DNA of 26,524 nucleotides from JAWWPY01 sp964412845 (GCA_964412845.1 CAYPQM010000091.1:1-26524); one strand, 5' to 3'. Positions 8,197-15,508 are shown, counted from the first letter of the stretch. Program-made: numbers and translations. The notes: generated from the letters alone by a model not told the origin.

Positions 8197-8207
8197 AAGG
8201 TGCCGGG

Positions 8208-8654
8208 ATGAGCGATTGCCTTTTCTGCCGCATCATCGCCGGGGACCTGCCCGCGCACATCGTGCTGGCCGACCGTGCGGTGGTGGCGTTTCTGGACGCC
8301 CGGCCGGTGTTCAAGGGACACGTGCTCGCCGCGCCCCGCGAGCATTACGAGACGCTGGCCGACCTGCCGGAGGACCTGGCCGGGCCGTTGTTCAGCCGGG
8401 TGCGGCGGCTCAGCGCGGTGATGCCGCAGGCGCTCGGCGCGCAGGGCAGTTTCGTCGGCCTCAACAACACGGTCAGCCAGAGTGTCCCGCACCTGCACGT
8501 GCACGTTGTGCCGCGGACCCGCGGCGATGGCCTGCGCGGCTTCTTCTGGCCCCGGCAGAAATACGCCGACGACGAGGAGGCCGCGGGCTTTGCCCAGAAA
8601 CTCCGCGACGCCCTGACGGATCCGTCAGGGCGCATCGGAGGCCCCCGCGCCTGA
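8208..8654 (+). CDS. HIT-family nucleotide hydrolase
   Basis: A 148-aa histidine-triad protein of the Hint/AP4A-hydrolase superfamily, which cleaves nucleoside phosphoramidates or dinucleoside polyphosphates. The N-terminus MSDCLFCRIIAGDLPAHIV carries the CxxC typical of bacterial HIT proteins. GHVLAAPREHYETL and the triad HLHVHVVPR follow, so all active-site histidines are present. The last 25 residues are variable and overlap a perfect DNA palindrome. It is divergent from the histidine kinase gene and followed by a long structured intergenic region. The family is secure; the substrate is unknown. Confidence 0.93.
   Translation: MSDCLFCRIIAGDLPAHIVLADRAVVAFLDARPVFKGHVLAAPREHYETLADLPEDLAGPLFSRVRRLSAVMPQALGAQGSFVGLNNTVSQSVPHLHVHVVPRTRGDGLRGFFWPRQKYADDEEAAGFAQKLRDALTDPSGRIGGPRA
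8609..8632. repeat. 24-bp perfect palindrome inside the 3' end of the HIT gene
   Basis: The two 12-nt half-sites CGCCCTGACGGA and TCCGTCAGGGCG are exact reverse complements centred on a GGATCC. The element lies 20 nt before the HIT stop codon in a poorly conserved tail. It could be a protein-binding site or part of an RNA hairpin; nothing in the sequence decides between them. Confidence 0.8.
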
Positions 8655-8820
8655 GGCGAGGCGCATGGCGCGGGGCCTGCAGGGTTCCCCCCCTGGGCCG
8701 CATCCCCGGGCAGCGGATCCGAGTGCGGACCCCTGCCCGCACCTGTAACCCGTCGCCTGCACGGCCCCACCGCCGTTAAGCGGCCCACCTCCAGGCGCCG
8801 TGTTCGCGCCTCGCCTCAGG
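8650..8820. repeat. Long-range inverted repeat, potential structured RNA
   Basis: The 15-nt arm CCTGAGGCGAGGCGC (8650-8664) is the exact reverse complement of 8806-8820. Pairing can continue for 7 more base pairs (8665-8671 with 8795-8801, one G-T pair) after a 4-nt bulge at 8802-8805. The loop of about 120 nt is GC-rich. The left arm contains the HIT stop codon. It may act as an extended 3' structure, an unannotated RNA or a small non-autonomous element. Confidence 0.55.
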
Positions 8821-8986
8821 ACGATGACAGCTAATCGTGCCGGCCCTGCGCCCCGCTATCCCCGGATTCTGGGGTGCGTGACCGGCTTGCGCCGGATTTA
8901 AGATTCATCCAGCGACAGGTGCGGCTCATGCGGAGCAGCGCGGCGGTGGGGCCGCGGCGCAGGCGACAGGTATAGGCAGGACGGCG
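8655..8986. other. Intergenic region of 332 bp without a convincing gene
   Basis: No open frame here has plausible protein character. The first half is occupied by the long inverted repeat. The second half is less GC-rich around 8895-8910 (gatttaagattcatcc), where a TAAGAT could be a -10 element for the FHA-like gene, but no -35 is recognisable at the right distance. Confidence 0.5.
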
Positions 8987-9823
8987 ATGGCGCTCGACTC
9001 AATCACGCCAGCGGCCGCGCATGTCGCCGCGCCGTCCGGGCGGGTGATAGCTCTCGCCGAAGGCGGCAGGCTGGTGTTCGGCCGGGGGCCGAACGCGGAC
9101 CTGACCATCTCGGCGGGCCGGGGGCTTTCCCGCCGGGCCGGGGTGGTGACCGCGGTGAGCGGCGGCGTCTGGGTGGCCAACATCAGCCGCACCCACGCGC
9201 TGTATGCCGAAGGTGATGGCTACCGGATCCGGCTGCCCCGCATGGAGCAGAACGGTGAGCCGTCCGGGGGCTGGTTCGTGCGGGCGGGGACCACCCTGGT
9301 GGGCTCGCGCAACATGCTGGACGAGGGCAAGGCGCTGCACGTGGTGGTGGTCGGGCACGGCGAGGACCTGCCCCCCGATGCCGAGGGCGGGCGGGCCCGG
9401 ATGGACGGCGAGCCAACGCTGCTCCCGCTGTACCTGGACCCGATGACCAAGCTCTTCCTCGTGGCCCTGATGTGGTGCCAGCCGTGGCTGCTCGACCCGT
9501 CCCGCACCACCCCGCTGCCGCGCACGCCGGAGATCGCCCGGGCCGCCCTGGAGGCGACCGGGGCTTATCACGAGCTCGAGCGGTTCGACGGCGATCCCGT
9601 GTTCCGGGACCGCTTGTCGGCTCGCGTCGCTGAGCACGTCAAGGTACTGCGGCGCAAGATCAGCGATCGCGGCCTGGTGCGTACCGACACCCGGCTCTCC
9701 GATGAAGTGGTCGTGCAGGTGCTCCTGGAGCACGGCATCATTACCGTCGCCGACCTGGCCCGGCTGGGTGACGCAGCATGGTGCTCCCGGCAGGAGGACC
9801 TGTGGTGGACCCAGGAGCCCTGA
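8987..9823 (+). CDS. FHA-like domain protein with C-terminal winged-helix-like region
   Basis: A 278-aa protein. Residues 18-110 look like an FHA phosphothreonine-binding domain: RVIALAEGGRLVFGRG with the FHA glycine-arginine, PNADLTIS, LSRRAGVV in place of the usual SRxH, then GVWVANISRTHALY. The middle section (about 145-190) contains LYLDPMTKLFLVALMWCQPWL, and residues 200-265 (AEHVKVLRRKISDRGLV, VVVQVLLEHGIITVADLARLG) look like a winged helix-turn-helix. FHA domains often read out Ser/Thr kinases, and a Ser/Thr kinase gene lies convergently 22 bp away, so a kinase-to-FHA relay is a reasonable inference. The ATG start has a GGCAGGA-like site upstream. Confidence 0.78.
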   Translation: MALDSITPAAAHVAAPSGRVIALAEGGRLVFGRGPNADLTISAGRGLSRRAGVVTAVSGGVWVANISRTHALYAEGDGYRIRLPRMEQNGEPSGGWFVRAGTTLVGSRNMLDEGKALHVVVVGHGEDLPPDAEGGRARMDGEPTLLPLYLDPMTKLFLVALMWCQPWLLDPSRTTPLPRTPEIARAALEATGAYHELERFDGDPVFRDRLSARVAEHVKVLRRKISDRGLVRTDTRLSDEVVVQVLLEHGIITVADLARLGDAAWCSRQEDLWWTQEP

Positions 9824-9845
9824 CCAGGTCCTAGGCGGGCCCAGA

Positions 9846-11426
9846 TCACGGGACCGGTATCCCGCCGCCCGGCGGGCCAGGTGGCACGACCACCTGGAAG
9901 CTGATCCTTTTCCGGGGGCCCCGGAATTCGGTCACCACGACCTCGTGCAGGCCGGGCGGGATCCGCTGCGGGAAGAACTCGTGGTTCTGGTTGATGGCGT
10001 AGTTGAAGGTTCCCTTGAGGTCCACTGTCGGCCGGTCGGGTGAGGCACCCTGCCCGACGATCGCGACCGTCATGCGCCGGCCCGGGATCCAGCCCAGGCC
10101 GCGCAGCACGAAGTTGGTGTCCCCGTCACCGGTGCGCTGGTTGAGCGCGATCGAGGGCGTGCCGGTCAGCCGGCTGGACACGCCGGACGGTGGGGGTCCC
10201 CCGGGCGGCGGGAAGAAGGTGCCGGGCGGCGTGCCCGCTGACTGGCTGCCGGTGCCGCCCAGTTCGGCACCCAGCAGCCCCCCGCCGGCCACCAGGATGG
10301 CAGCCCCGCAGGCCAGTCCGGTCACGATGAGCGTGTTCCGGCGACGGCGCGCCTTGCGCGAAGGTGGCCGGAAGGTGCTGCCCCCGCTGCCGGAGCCCGG
10401 GCCGTGCCTGCCATGCCATGGCGGCCAGTGCCGCCCCCGCGGCCGGCCTGCCGCAGGCAGCGCAGAGCGCGATCCGAATGTGGCGTCGTCGCTGATCTCG
10501 TCGGGTGCCTGGGTGATGCCGGGCTGCGGATGCTGCTGGTACTCGGCGATCAGCGCGACGGCCGGGCCCGGCAGCGGCGGGGGGCCGTGGCCTGATGCGC
10601 TCTCCAGGTACGGTGCCAGCTGGGCGAGGATGGCCGCCGACGTCGGGCGCTTGCGCGGGCTGCGTTCCAGGCACGCCGTCACGATGTCGGCCAGCTCGGC
10701 GGGCAGGCCGGCCAGGTCGGGAGGCTCGGTGGCCAGCCGGACCAGGATGTCCATTACCGTCTCCCCCTGGTAGGGAGCGTGCCCGGTCGCCGCGAACAGC
10801 AAAGTCGCGCCGAGCGAGAAGACATCGCTGGCCAGGGACGCCTGCCGGGTGTCCCTGGCCTGCTCGGGTGCCATGTACGCGGGAGTGCCGACGGCGCCGC
10901 GGGTCACGGTGAGCTGGATCCGCTCGGCGGCCCTGGCCACCCCGAAGTCGATCACCCGCGGCCCGTCCGGGGAGACGAGCACGTTGGACGGCTTGAGATC
11001 CCGGTGCACCAGCCCGGCGCTGTGAATCGATTCCAGTGCCTCGGCGCAGCCGGCGGCAAGCCACCGGGTGGCGGGCACCGGCAGCGGGCCGCACGTCCGG
11101 ACCAGGTGGCTCAGCGACGGCGCAGGCACGTAGGCGGTGGCCAGCCACGGCATGTCCGCTTCCGAGTCAGCTGCGACGACCGCGGCGGTGAATACCCCGC
11201 TGACCCGCCGCGCCGCCGCCACCTCCTGGGCGAAGCGCGCCCGGAAGCCAGCTTCCTCCGCGAACTCAATCTTGATCGTCTTGACTGCGACCAGCCGGCC
11301 GGCCGCGGACCGGCCCAGGTACACCCGGCCCATGGCGCCCGCGCCTAGCCCACCGAGCAGGGAATAGGGCCCGATACGTTCGGGGTCCCATCGACGCAGC
11401 GGCTCCAGGGCGGGCTGTGACGCCAT
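9846..11426 (-). CDS. Transmembrane serine/threonine protein kinase (PknB-type)
   Basis: A 526-aa Hanks-type kinase. The catalytic domain (about 18-275) has the glycine loop GGLGAGAMGRVYLG, ATP-binding Lys49, HRDLKPSN with catalytic Asp143, DFG (Asp160) and APE (186-188), so it should be active. A Pro/Gly/Ser-rich juxtamembrane stretch (276-360) with an RKARRRR cluster precedes one transmembrane helix (about 365-387). The extracellular part (about 425-515) is a single beta-rich domain flanked by prolines, not PASTA repeats. The start at 11426 has a GGGGGA site; the frame is open much further upstream to 12125, but that extension lacks kinase-like sequence and overlaps two other genes. Confidence 0.93.
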   Translation of the reverse strand: MASQPALEPLRRWDPERIGPYSLLGGLGAGAMGRVYLGRSAAGRLVAVKTIKIEFAEEAGFRARFAQEVAAARRVSGVFTAAVVAADSEADMPWLATAYVPAPSLSHLVRTCGPLPVPATRWLAAGCAEALESIHSAGLVHRDLKPSNVLVSPDGPRVIDFGVARAAERIQLTVTRGAVGTPAYMAPEQARDTRQASLASDVFSLGATLLFAATGHAPYQGETVMDILVRLATEPPDLAGLPAELADIVTACLERSPRKRPTSAAILAQLAPYLESASGHGPPPLPGPAVALIAEYQQHPQPGITQAPDEISDDATFGSRSALPAAGRPRGRHWPPWHGRHGPGSGSGGSTFRPPSRKARRRRNTLIVTGLACGAAILVAGGGLLGAELGGTGSQSAGTPPGTFFPPPGGPPPSGVSSRLTGTPSIALNQRTGDGDTNFVLRGLGWIPGRRMTVAIVGQGASPDRPTVDLKGTFNYAINQNHEFFPQRIPPGLHEVVVTEFRGPRKRISFQVVVPPGPPGGGIPVP

Positions 11427-11576
11427 TGCCGGCTTCCCCCTTTGCGTCCGGGCAGGTCCCATCTTGCCCACTCCCAGGGTCTGCTGTGCCCGGCTTCCAA
11501 GGGAGTGCGGCACATATCCTGGTGGCCGGCGCGCCGGGGGTGCCATTTCCGCCCAGTGACGCCTATCGTCACTGCT

Positions 11577-11993
11577 ATGGCCGAATGGTGGTCCATCGAG
11601 GTATTTGATGGTGATTTCCCGGCCACGCGATGGCGGGACACCTACTCGTCCATGTTCATCGAGTCGGCGATCGCGCATGGCGCGACCGACTGGACGTGGC
11701 ATGTGCACCGCTGGGGCGTGGTTTTCGAAGCAGCGTTTGACGCGGACGCGCAGTGGGAGGCGTTCCGGGGGCTGCCCGCGGTGCGGGCGGCGCTCGACGG
11801 GGTGCCGGATCCGGTGAACGGGCTGCTGATCTACCGCGGGCGCGGCGGCGGTGCGGGCGCGGCGGCGCCCCGGCGACCCGGGCCCGCGGCAGGCGCGGGG
11901 GCGATGGCGCTTCCGGAGCCAGCCGATGAGCCGCGGATTGATCTGTCCAGCGTGGCACCGGAGGATGCTTTCGTGGGCCCAGCCCCGCCATGA
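11577..11993 (+). CDS. Conserved actinobacterial hypothetical protein
   Basis: A 138-aa protein beginning MAEWWSIEVFDGDFPATRWRD. The first 90 residues are compact and aromatic-rich (TDWTWHVHRWGVVFEAAF, then a region ending DPVNGLLIYRGRGG), and the last 45 are a Gly/Ala/Pro-rich tail ending in an acidic segment. I recall similar proteins across actinomycetes but no assigned function. The ATG at 11577 matches where the conserved sequence starts; earlier in-frame codons lie in the divergent promoter region of the kinase. It precedes DUF5998 by 89 bp on the same strand. Confidence 0.75.
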   Translation: MAEWWSIEVFDGDFPATRWRDTYSSMFIESAIAHGATDWTWHVHRWGVVFEAAFDADAQWEAFRGLPAVRAALDGVPDPVNGLLIYRGRGGGAGAAAPRRPGPAAGAGAMALPEPADEPRIDLSSVAPEDAFVGPAPP

Positions 11994-12082
11994 GCCCTCG
12001 CCACCTGCCCCGGAGGGCATCTGTGCGGCGATTGATGCCCCATTCTGTGAGCGCTGCGCCCAGGACAGTGCAGGATGGATGC

Positions 12083-12670
12083 ATGAGGGATACCCGAACC
12101 ACGGCCGTCGGGCTGCGGTCAGCAATCGAGCGAAGCGGCTACTATCCCGGCCTGGTGGCCGACGCCGTCTCGTCTGCGCTAGGCACCGAGGCAGTCATTT
12201 CCTTCGTCGTGCATCACGACGCGCTGTTCGACCCGGCCATGGAAGTGCGCCGTCACATGACTGTCCTGGTCCTGACGCCGACCAGGCTGGTCTACTCGCA
12301 TACCGACGAGAACCCCGCCGAGGAACCAGGCGGCCACCCGCAGGCGGAGACGAGCACCGAGGCAGTCAGGTTCTCGCGGATTTCCTCGGTCGCGGTCACC
12401 AGGGTGGTACCAGACCCCGCGTCGTACGTGCCGGGGGTGACCATGCCGACCGAGGTGGTGCTGACCGTCGGCTGGAACGTGCTCTCGCATGTGGAACTGG
12501 AGCCGGCTCATTGCGGCGACGAGAACTGCGAGGCCGACCACGGGTACAGCGGCACCATCACCGCCGATGATCTGACCATGAGGGTGAGCGAGGCCGCGGA
12601 CGGCGAGGAAGCGGTGCGCCAGGTGCTGGCGTTTGCTGCCGCGCTGGCCGAGGCGACTGCTGCGCCATAA
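12083..12670 (+). CDS. DUF5998 family protein
   Basis: A 195-aa soluble protein. It begins MRDTRTTAVGLRSAIERSGYYPGLV and contains HMTVLVLTPTRLVYSHTDE, VRFSRISSVAVTRVV and TVGWNVLSHVELEPAHCGD, which together match the actinobacterial DUF5998 family; no enzymatic motif is evident. The ATG at 12083, with AGGATGG upstream, is preferred over the longer frame from 11990. It lies 19 bp before the phosphodiesterase-like gene, and this pair, often with a sulfurtransferase nearby, recurs in actinomycete genomes as I recall, suggesting a shared role that is still unknown. Confidence 0.82.
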   Translation: MRDTRTTAVGLRSAIERSGYYPGLVADAVSSALGTEAVISFVVHHDALFDPAMEVRRHMTVLVLTPTRLVYSHTDENPAEEPGGHPQAETSTEAVRFSRISSVAVTRVVPDPASYVPGVTMPTEVVLTVGWNVLSHVELEPAHCGDENCEADHGYSGTITADDLTMRVSEAADGEEAVRQVLAFAAALAEATAAP

Positions 12671-12689
12671 CGCTGACAGGGACCACAGC

Positions 12690-13829
12690 ATGACGGATGC
12701 TCCTCTGAGCTTGCCCACTGTGCCGCACTACGGGGAGGGGAGCCTGGCCGATCTGGCGGGTTCCCTGCTGGCCTCGCTCGGGGTGGCGGGCCAGCCGAAC
12801 CCGCTCAGCCTGCCGGACACGGAGCGCGCCTGCCTGCTGATCGTGGATGGCCTCGGCTGGGAACTGCTGCGCGACCACCCGGCCGGGGCGCCCTTCCTCT
12901 CCGAACTCGCCGTTTCCGGCAGGCCGCTGACCGCCGGGTTCCCCGCCACCACGGTGACCAGCCTGACGTCACTGGGAACGGGGCAGGTGCCCGGGATGCA
13001 CGGGATGCTGGGCTACCAGGTGGCGGTGCCCGGTGAGAACAGGCTCATCAACGGGCTGCGCTGGGACAAGCGGATCGATCCGGCCGTGTGGCAGCCGTGT
13101 CCGACGATTTACGAGCGCGCGGCGGCGGCCGGGCTGGGCGCCTACCGGGTGGCCGCGACGGTGCTGCAGAAGACCGGGTTCTCGGTGGCCGCGATGCGCG
13201 GTGCCGACTACCGGCCGGCGGACAGCCTGGGCGCGCTCGTGGCGCAGGCGGCAGCCGCCCTGTCCGCATCGGACCGCGGCCTGGTCACGGTCTACCATGC
13301 CGAACTCGATGGCACCGGACATGCGTTCGGCTGTGCCTCTGATGCCTGGCTGTATCAGCTCGCGCACGTGGACAAGCTGGCCGAGCAGCTGGCCGCGGCC
13401 CTGCCGGCCGGCACCGCGATGCATGTGACCGGTGATCACGGCATGGTGGACGTGGCCCCGGACGAGAAGATCGACGTGGATGCGGTCCCGGGCCTGCGGG
13501 ACGGGGTCGCACTGCTGGGTGGTGAGCCACGGGCCCGGCACGTCTACACCAGGCCGGGCGCCGCGGATGATGTGCTGGCCGCCTGGCGTGAGGTGCTCGG
13601 CGCCCGGGCCTGGGTGGTGTCCAGGGATGAGGCGATCGCCGGCGGCTGGTTCGGTCCGACCGACCCGGCCTTCCTGCGGCGGATAGGTGATGTGATCGCT
13701 GCCCCGACGGATTCCTGGGCCCTGGTGGCGACCCAGGCTGAGCCGCTGGAATCCGCGCTCGTCGGCATGCACGGCTCGCTGACCCCGGCTGATCAGCTCG
13801 TGCCCCTGCTCAGCTTCGGCCCGTCCTGA
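12690..13829 (+). CDS. Nucleotide pyrophosphatase/phosphodiesterase (alkaline phosphatase superfamily)
   Basis: A 379-aa member of the type I phosphodiesterase/nucleotide pyrophosphatase family. Metal and catalytic motifs can be followed in order: LLIVDGLGW (metal ligand Asp53), FPATTVTSLTSLGTG with the nucleophilic threonine at about 87-88, then YHAELDGTGHAFG, HVTGDHGMVDV and a C-terminal GMHGSL histidine. There is no signal peptide or transmembrane segment, so the enzyme appears cytoplasmic. The ATG at 12690 is chosen because the conserved sequence begins there, although the frame is open back to 12633. It is probably co-transcribed with DUF5998. The substrate cannot be read from the sequence. 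Confidence 0.9.
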   Translation: MTDAPLSLPTVPHYGEGSLADLAGSLLASLGVAGQPNPLSLPDTERACLLIVDGLGWELLRDHPAGAPFLSELAVSGRPLTAGFPATTVTSLTSLGTGQVPGMHGMLGYQVAVPGENRLINGLRWDKRIDPAVWQPCPTIYERAAAAGLGAYRVAATVLQKTGFSVAAMRGADYRPADSLGALVAQAAAALSASDRGLVTVYHAELDGTGHAFGCASDAWLYQLAHVDKLAEQLAAALPAGTAMHVTGDHGMVDVAPDEKIDVDAVPGLRDGVALLGGEPRARHVYTRPGAADDVLAAWREVLGARAWVVSRDEAIAGGWFGPTDPAFLRRIGDVIAAPTDSWALVATQAEPLESALVGMHGSLTPADQLVPLLSFGPS

Positions 13830-13896
13830 TCCCCACGTTAGGCACGGTTTCGCCGGGAACGGCACGAGCGGGCACCTGGCCGTGCACGGCGGCCAG

Positions 13897-13905
13897 TTAT
13901 CCACA
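13897..13905 (+). promoter_or_regulatory. Single DnaA-box-like sequence
   Basis: TTATCCACA is an exact match to the classical DnaA box. It lies alone in the 96-bp gap before the sulfurtransferase gene, just after a 12-bp palindrome (GCCGTGCACGGC, 13879-13890). No cluster of boxes or AT-rich unwinding region is nearby, so it is not an origin; it could titrate DnaA, affect the downstream gene or be chance. Confidence 0.4.
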
Positions 13906-13925
13906 AGCTAGCCAAAAGGGATGTC

Positions 13926-14831
13926 ATGGTGGCACCGCTGATCGACGTCGCGACCCTGGCCCGGGTGCTGGCCGAGCACGATCCGCCTGCGCTGCTTGAC
14001 GTGCGCTGGCGGCTGGGCGGGCCACCGGGACTCAGCAGCTACCTGGCTGGTCACCTGCCCGGGGCGGCATTCGCTGACCTGGACCGGGATCTCGCCGGCC
14101 CGCCCGGGGCCGGGGGCCGCCATCCGCTGCCCGGGATCGGCGTCTTCCAGGCCGCCATGCGCCAGGCCGGCGTCTGTGACGGCCGCGGCGTGGTCGCCTA
14201 TGACGACGGCGATTCGCTGGCCGCATCCCGGGCCTGGTGGACGTTGCGCTACTTCGGCCACGAGCAGGTGCAGGTCCTTGACGGCGGCTACCAGGCCTGG
14301 GTGGCGGCGGGCCAGCCCGTGGACGGCGGCCCCGCCGCGGGCCTGCCCGGTGATTTCACCGCCCGGCCGGGGCACATGCCACTGCTCGAGGCCGATGGGG
14401 CGGCCGCGCTGGCCCGCGCGGGACGGCTGCTCGATGCCCGGGCGGGGGAACGCTACCGGGGCGAGATCGAGCCGATCGACCTGGTGGCCGGGCACATCCC
14501 GGGCGCGATAAGCGCGCCGACCACGGGAAACCTGACTGAGGACGGGCATTTCCGGAGCGCCGCGGAACTCAGCGGCCGGTTCGCCGCCCTGGGGATCGCC
14601 GCTGACCTGGAGCCTGCCATCGGCCCAGGGCCGTTTGAAGCTGGCCCGGGACCTGCTGCCGGCCTGGGACCTGCTCAGGTCGGGGCGTACTGCGGCTCCG
14701 GGGTGACCGCCGCCCACGAGGTGCTCGCCCTCGACGTCGCTGGCATCCCCGCGGCCCTGTACGCCGGCTCATGGTCCGACTGGATCACCGATCCCACCCG
14801 GGCCGTCGCCACCGGCCCTGACCCGGGGTAA
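13926..14831 (+). CDS. Thiosulfate/3-mercaptopyruvate sulfurtransferase (tandem rhodanese)
   Basis: A 301-aa enzyme with two rhodanese domains. The inactive N-terminal domain (about 5-130) has LLDVRWRLGG, AGHLPGAAFADLD and the family-typical DGGYQAWVAAGQP. The catalytic C-terminal domain (about 150-290) has LLDARAGERYRGEIEPID, AGHIPGAISAP and the active-site loop YCGSGVTA with Cys256, of the CGSGVTA type seen in thiosulfate sulfurtransferases. A Pro/Gly/Ala-rich insertion (about 226-250) lies just before that loop. The ATG at 13926 follows an AAGGGA site. It belongs to the DUF5998-phosphodiesterase neighbourhood but is separated by 96 bp. Confidence 0.93.
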   Translation: MVAPLIDVATLARVLAEHDPPALLDVRWRLGGPPGLSSYLAGHLPGAAFADLDRDLAGPPGAGGRHPLPGIGVFQAAMRQAGVCDGRGVVAYDDGDSLAASRAWWTLRYFGHEQVQVLDGGYQAWVAAGQPVDGGPAAGLPGDFTARPGHMPLLEADGAAALARAGRLLDARAGERYRGEIEPIDLVAGHIPGAISAPTTGNLTEDGHFRSAAELSGRFAALGIAADLEPAIGPGPFEAGPGPAAGLGPAQVGAYCGSGVTAAHEVLALDVAGIPAALYAGSWSDWITDPTRAVATGPDPG

Positions 14832-14986
14832 CCCGTGGGCGGCCCGGACGCCGAGGTGATCCTGGCATGAAATGTGCCATTTGACCCAGTGTGCGGGAGC
14901 GCTCTGGATCTACGATTGGCTCCGGGCTCAGCGCCCCGGCTCTTTCCGCCCGCGGACCGGCGCTGCGCGCCCGGAAGGCGGCGCCG

Positions 14987-15403
14987 GTGTACATGTTCCA
15001 ATGCGAGGCGACATTCGACGCGGAGCCAGCTGCGGTGTGGAAAGTCTGGACTGACGTGTCGAGCTGGCCCGAATGGGATTTAACCAAGGAAATCGCCCGG
15101 ATCGACGGTCCCTTCGCCCCAGGTGCGGCGGGCTGGGCCAAGCAGCGGGGGAACCTCGGCGGTCCTTTCACCGTCACCGCAAGTGAGCCGGAGCGGCGCT
15201 GGGTCAGCGAATGCCCGTGCCCGCTGGGCAAGGTGGTCTTCGACCACCGGATCGAGCCGGGCAGTGACGGGCAGGTCCGGGTGACCAAGAGCGTGGAGGT
15301 GTTCGGCGGGTTCGCGCCGCTGTTCCGGCTGATGTTCGCGGCCAGGATGCGCCGTGACATCACCGAGTCGCTGGAAGCCCTGGGCCGCCGGGCCCATGAC
15401 TGA
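14987..15403 (+). CDS. SRPBCC (START-like) family protein
   Basis: A 138-aa ligand-binding-fold protein of the polyketide cyclase/dehydrase type. It begins MYMFQCEATFDAEPAAVWKVWTDVSSWPEWD, the classic SRPBCC start with the Trp-Pro-Glu-Trp turn, and continues through FAPGAAGWAK, FDHRIEPGSDGQ and a C-terminal helix (RRDITESLEAL). The GTG at 14987 has GGAAGG about 10 nt upstream; the ATG at 14993 and the longer frame from 14891 are less likely. Codon 32 is TTA, rare in this DNA and in streptomycetes dependent on the bldA tRNA. It stands alone, so its ligand is unknown. Confidence 0.83.
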   Translation: MYMFQCEATFDAEPAAVWKVWTDVSSWPEWDLTKEIARIDGPFAPGAAGWAKQRGNLGGPFTVTASEPERRWVSECPCPLGKVVFDHRIEPGSDGQVRVTKSVEVFGGFAPLFRLMFAARMRRDITESLEALGRRAHD

Positions 15404-15487
15404 TCACGACCGTCTCGCTGGCCGCCGGCGCAGCCATGCCGAACCCGCCGAACCCGCCGAACTGCCCCGCCGAACTGTCGCTGCGCC

Positions 15488-15507
15488 CTCACCTGCGGCG
15501 AGGTGGG
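15488..15507. terminator. Possible bidirectional hairpin terminator
   Basis: CTCACCT-GCGGCG-AGGTGGG pairs over 7 bp (one G-T) with a 6-nt loop, in the 105-bp gap between the convergent SRPBCC and anti-sigma-like genes. A short tandem GCCGAACCC repeat (15438-15464) lies in the same gap. The structure is modest. Confidence 0.35.
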
Positions 15508-15508
15508 A

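Noticed and set aside
8054..8779. Plus-strand frame of 241 codons overlapping the HIT gene
   Set aside because: The HIT frame carries the HLHVHVVPR triad and CxxC; the other frame is Arg/Pro/Gly-rich without motifs.
11427..12125. N-terminal extension of the Ser/Thr kinase by 233 residues
   Set aside because: The extension lacks kinase sequence, overlaps the divergent conserved gene at 11577-11993, and a good ribosome site precedes the ATG at 11426.
13879..13905. Replication origin around the DnaA box
   Set aside because: Only one box, no AT-rich segment and no dnaA/dnaN genes nearby.
14863..14886. Inverted repeat TGGCA-N7-TGCCA next to TTGACC, as a promoter/operator for the SRPBCC gene
   Set aside because: Arms are only 5 bp and the nearest -10-like hexamer (TACGAT, 14911-14916) is 24 bp away, too far for a normal promoter.
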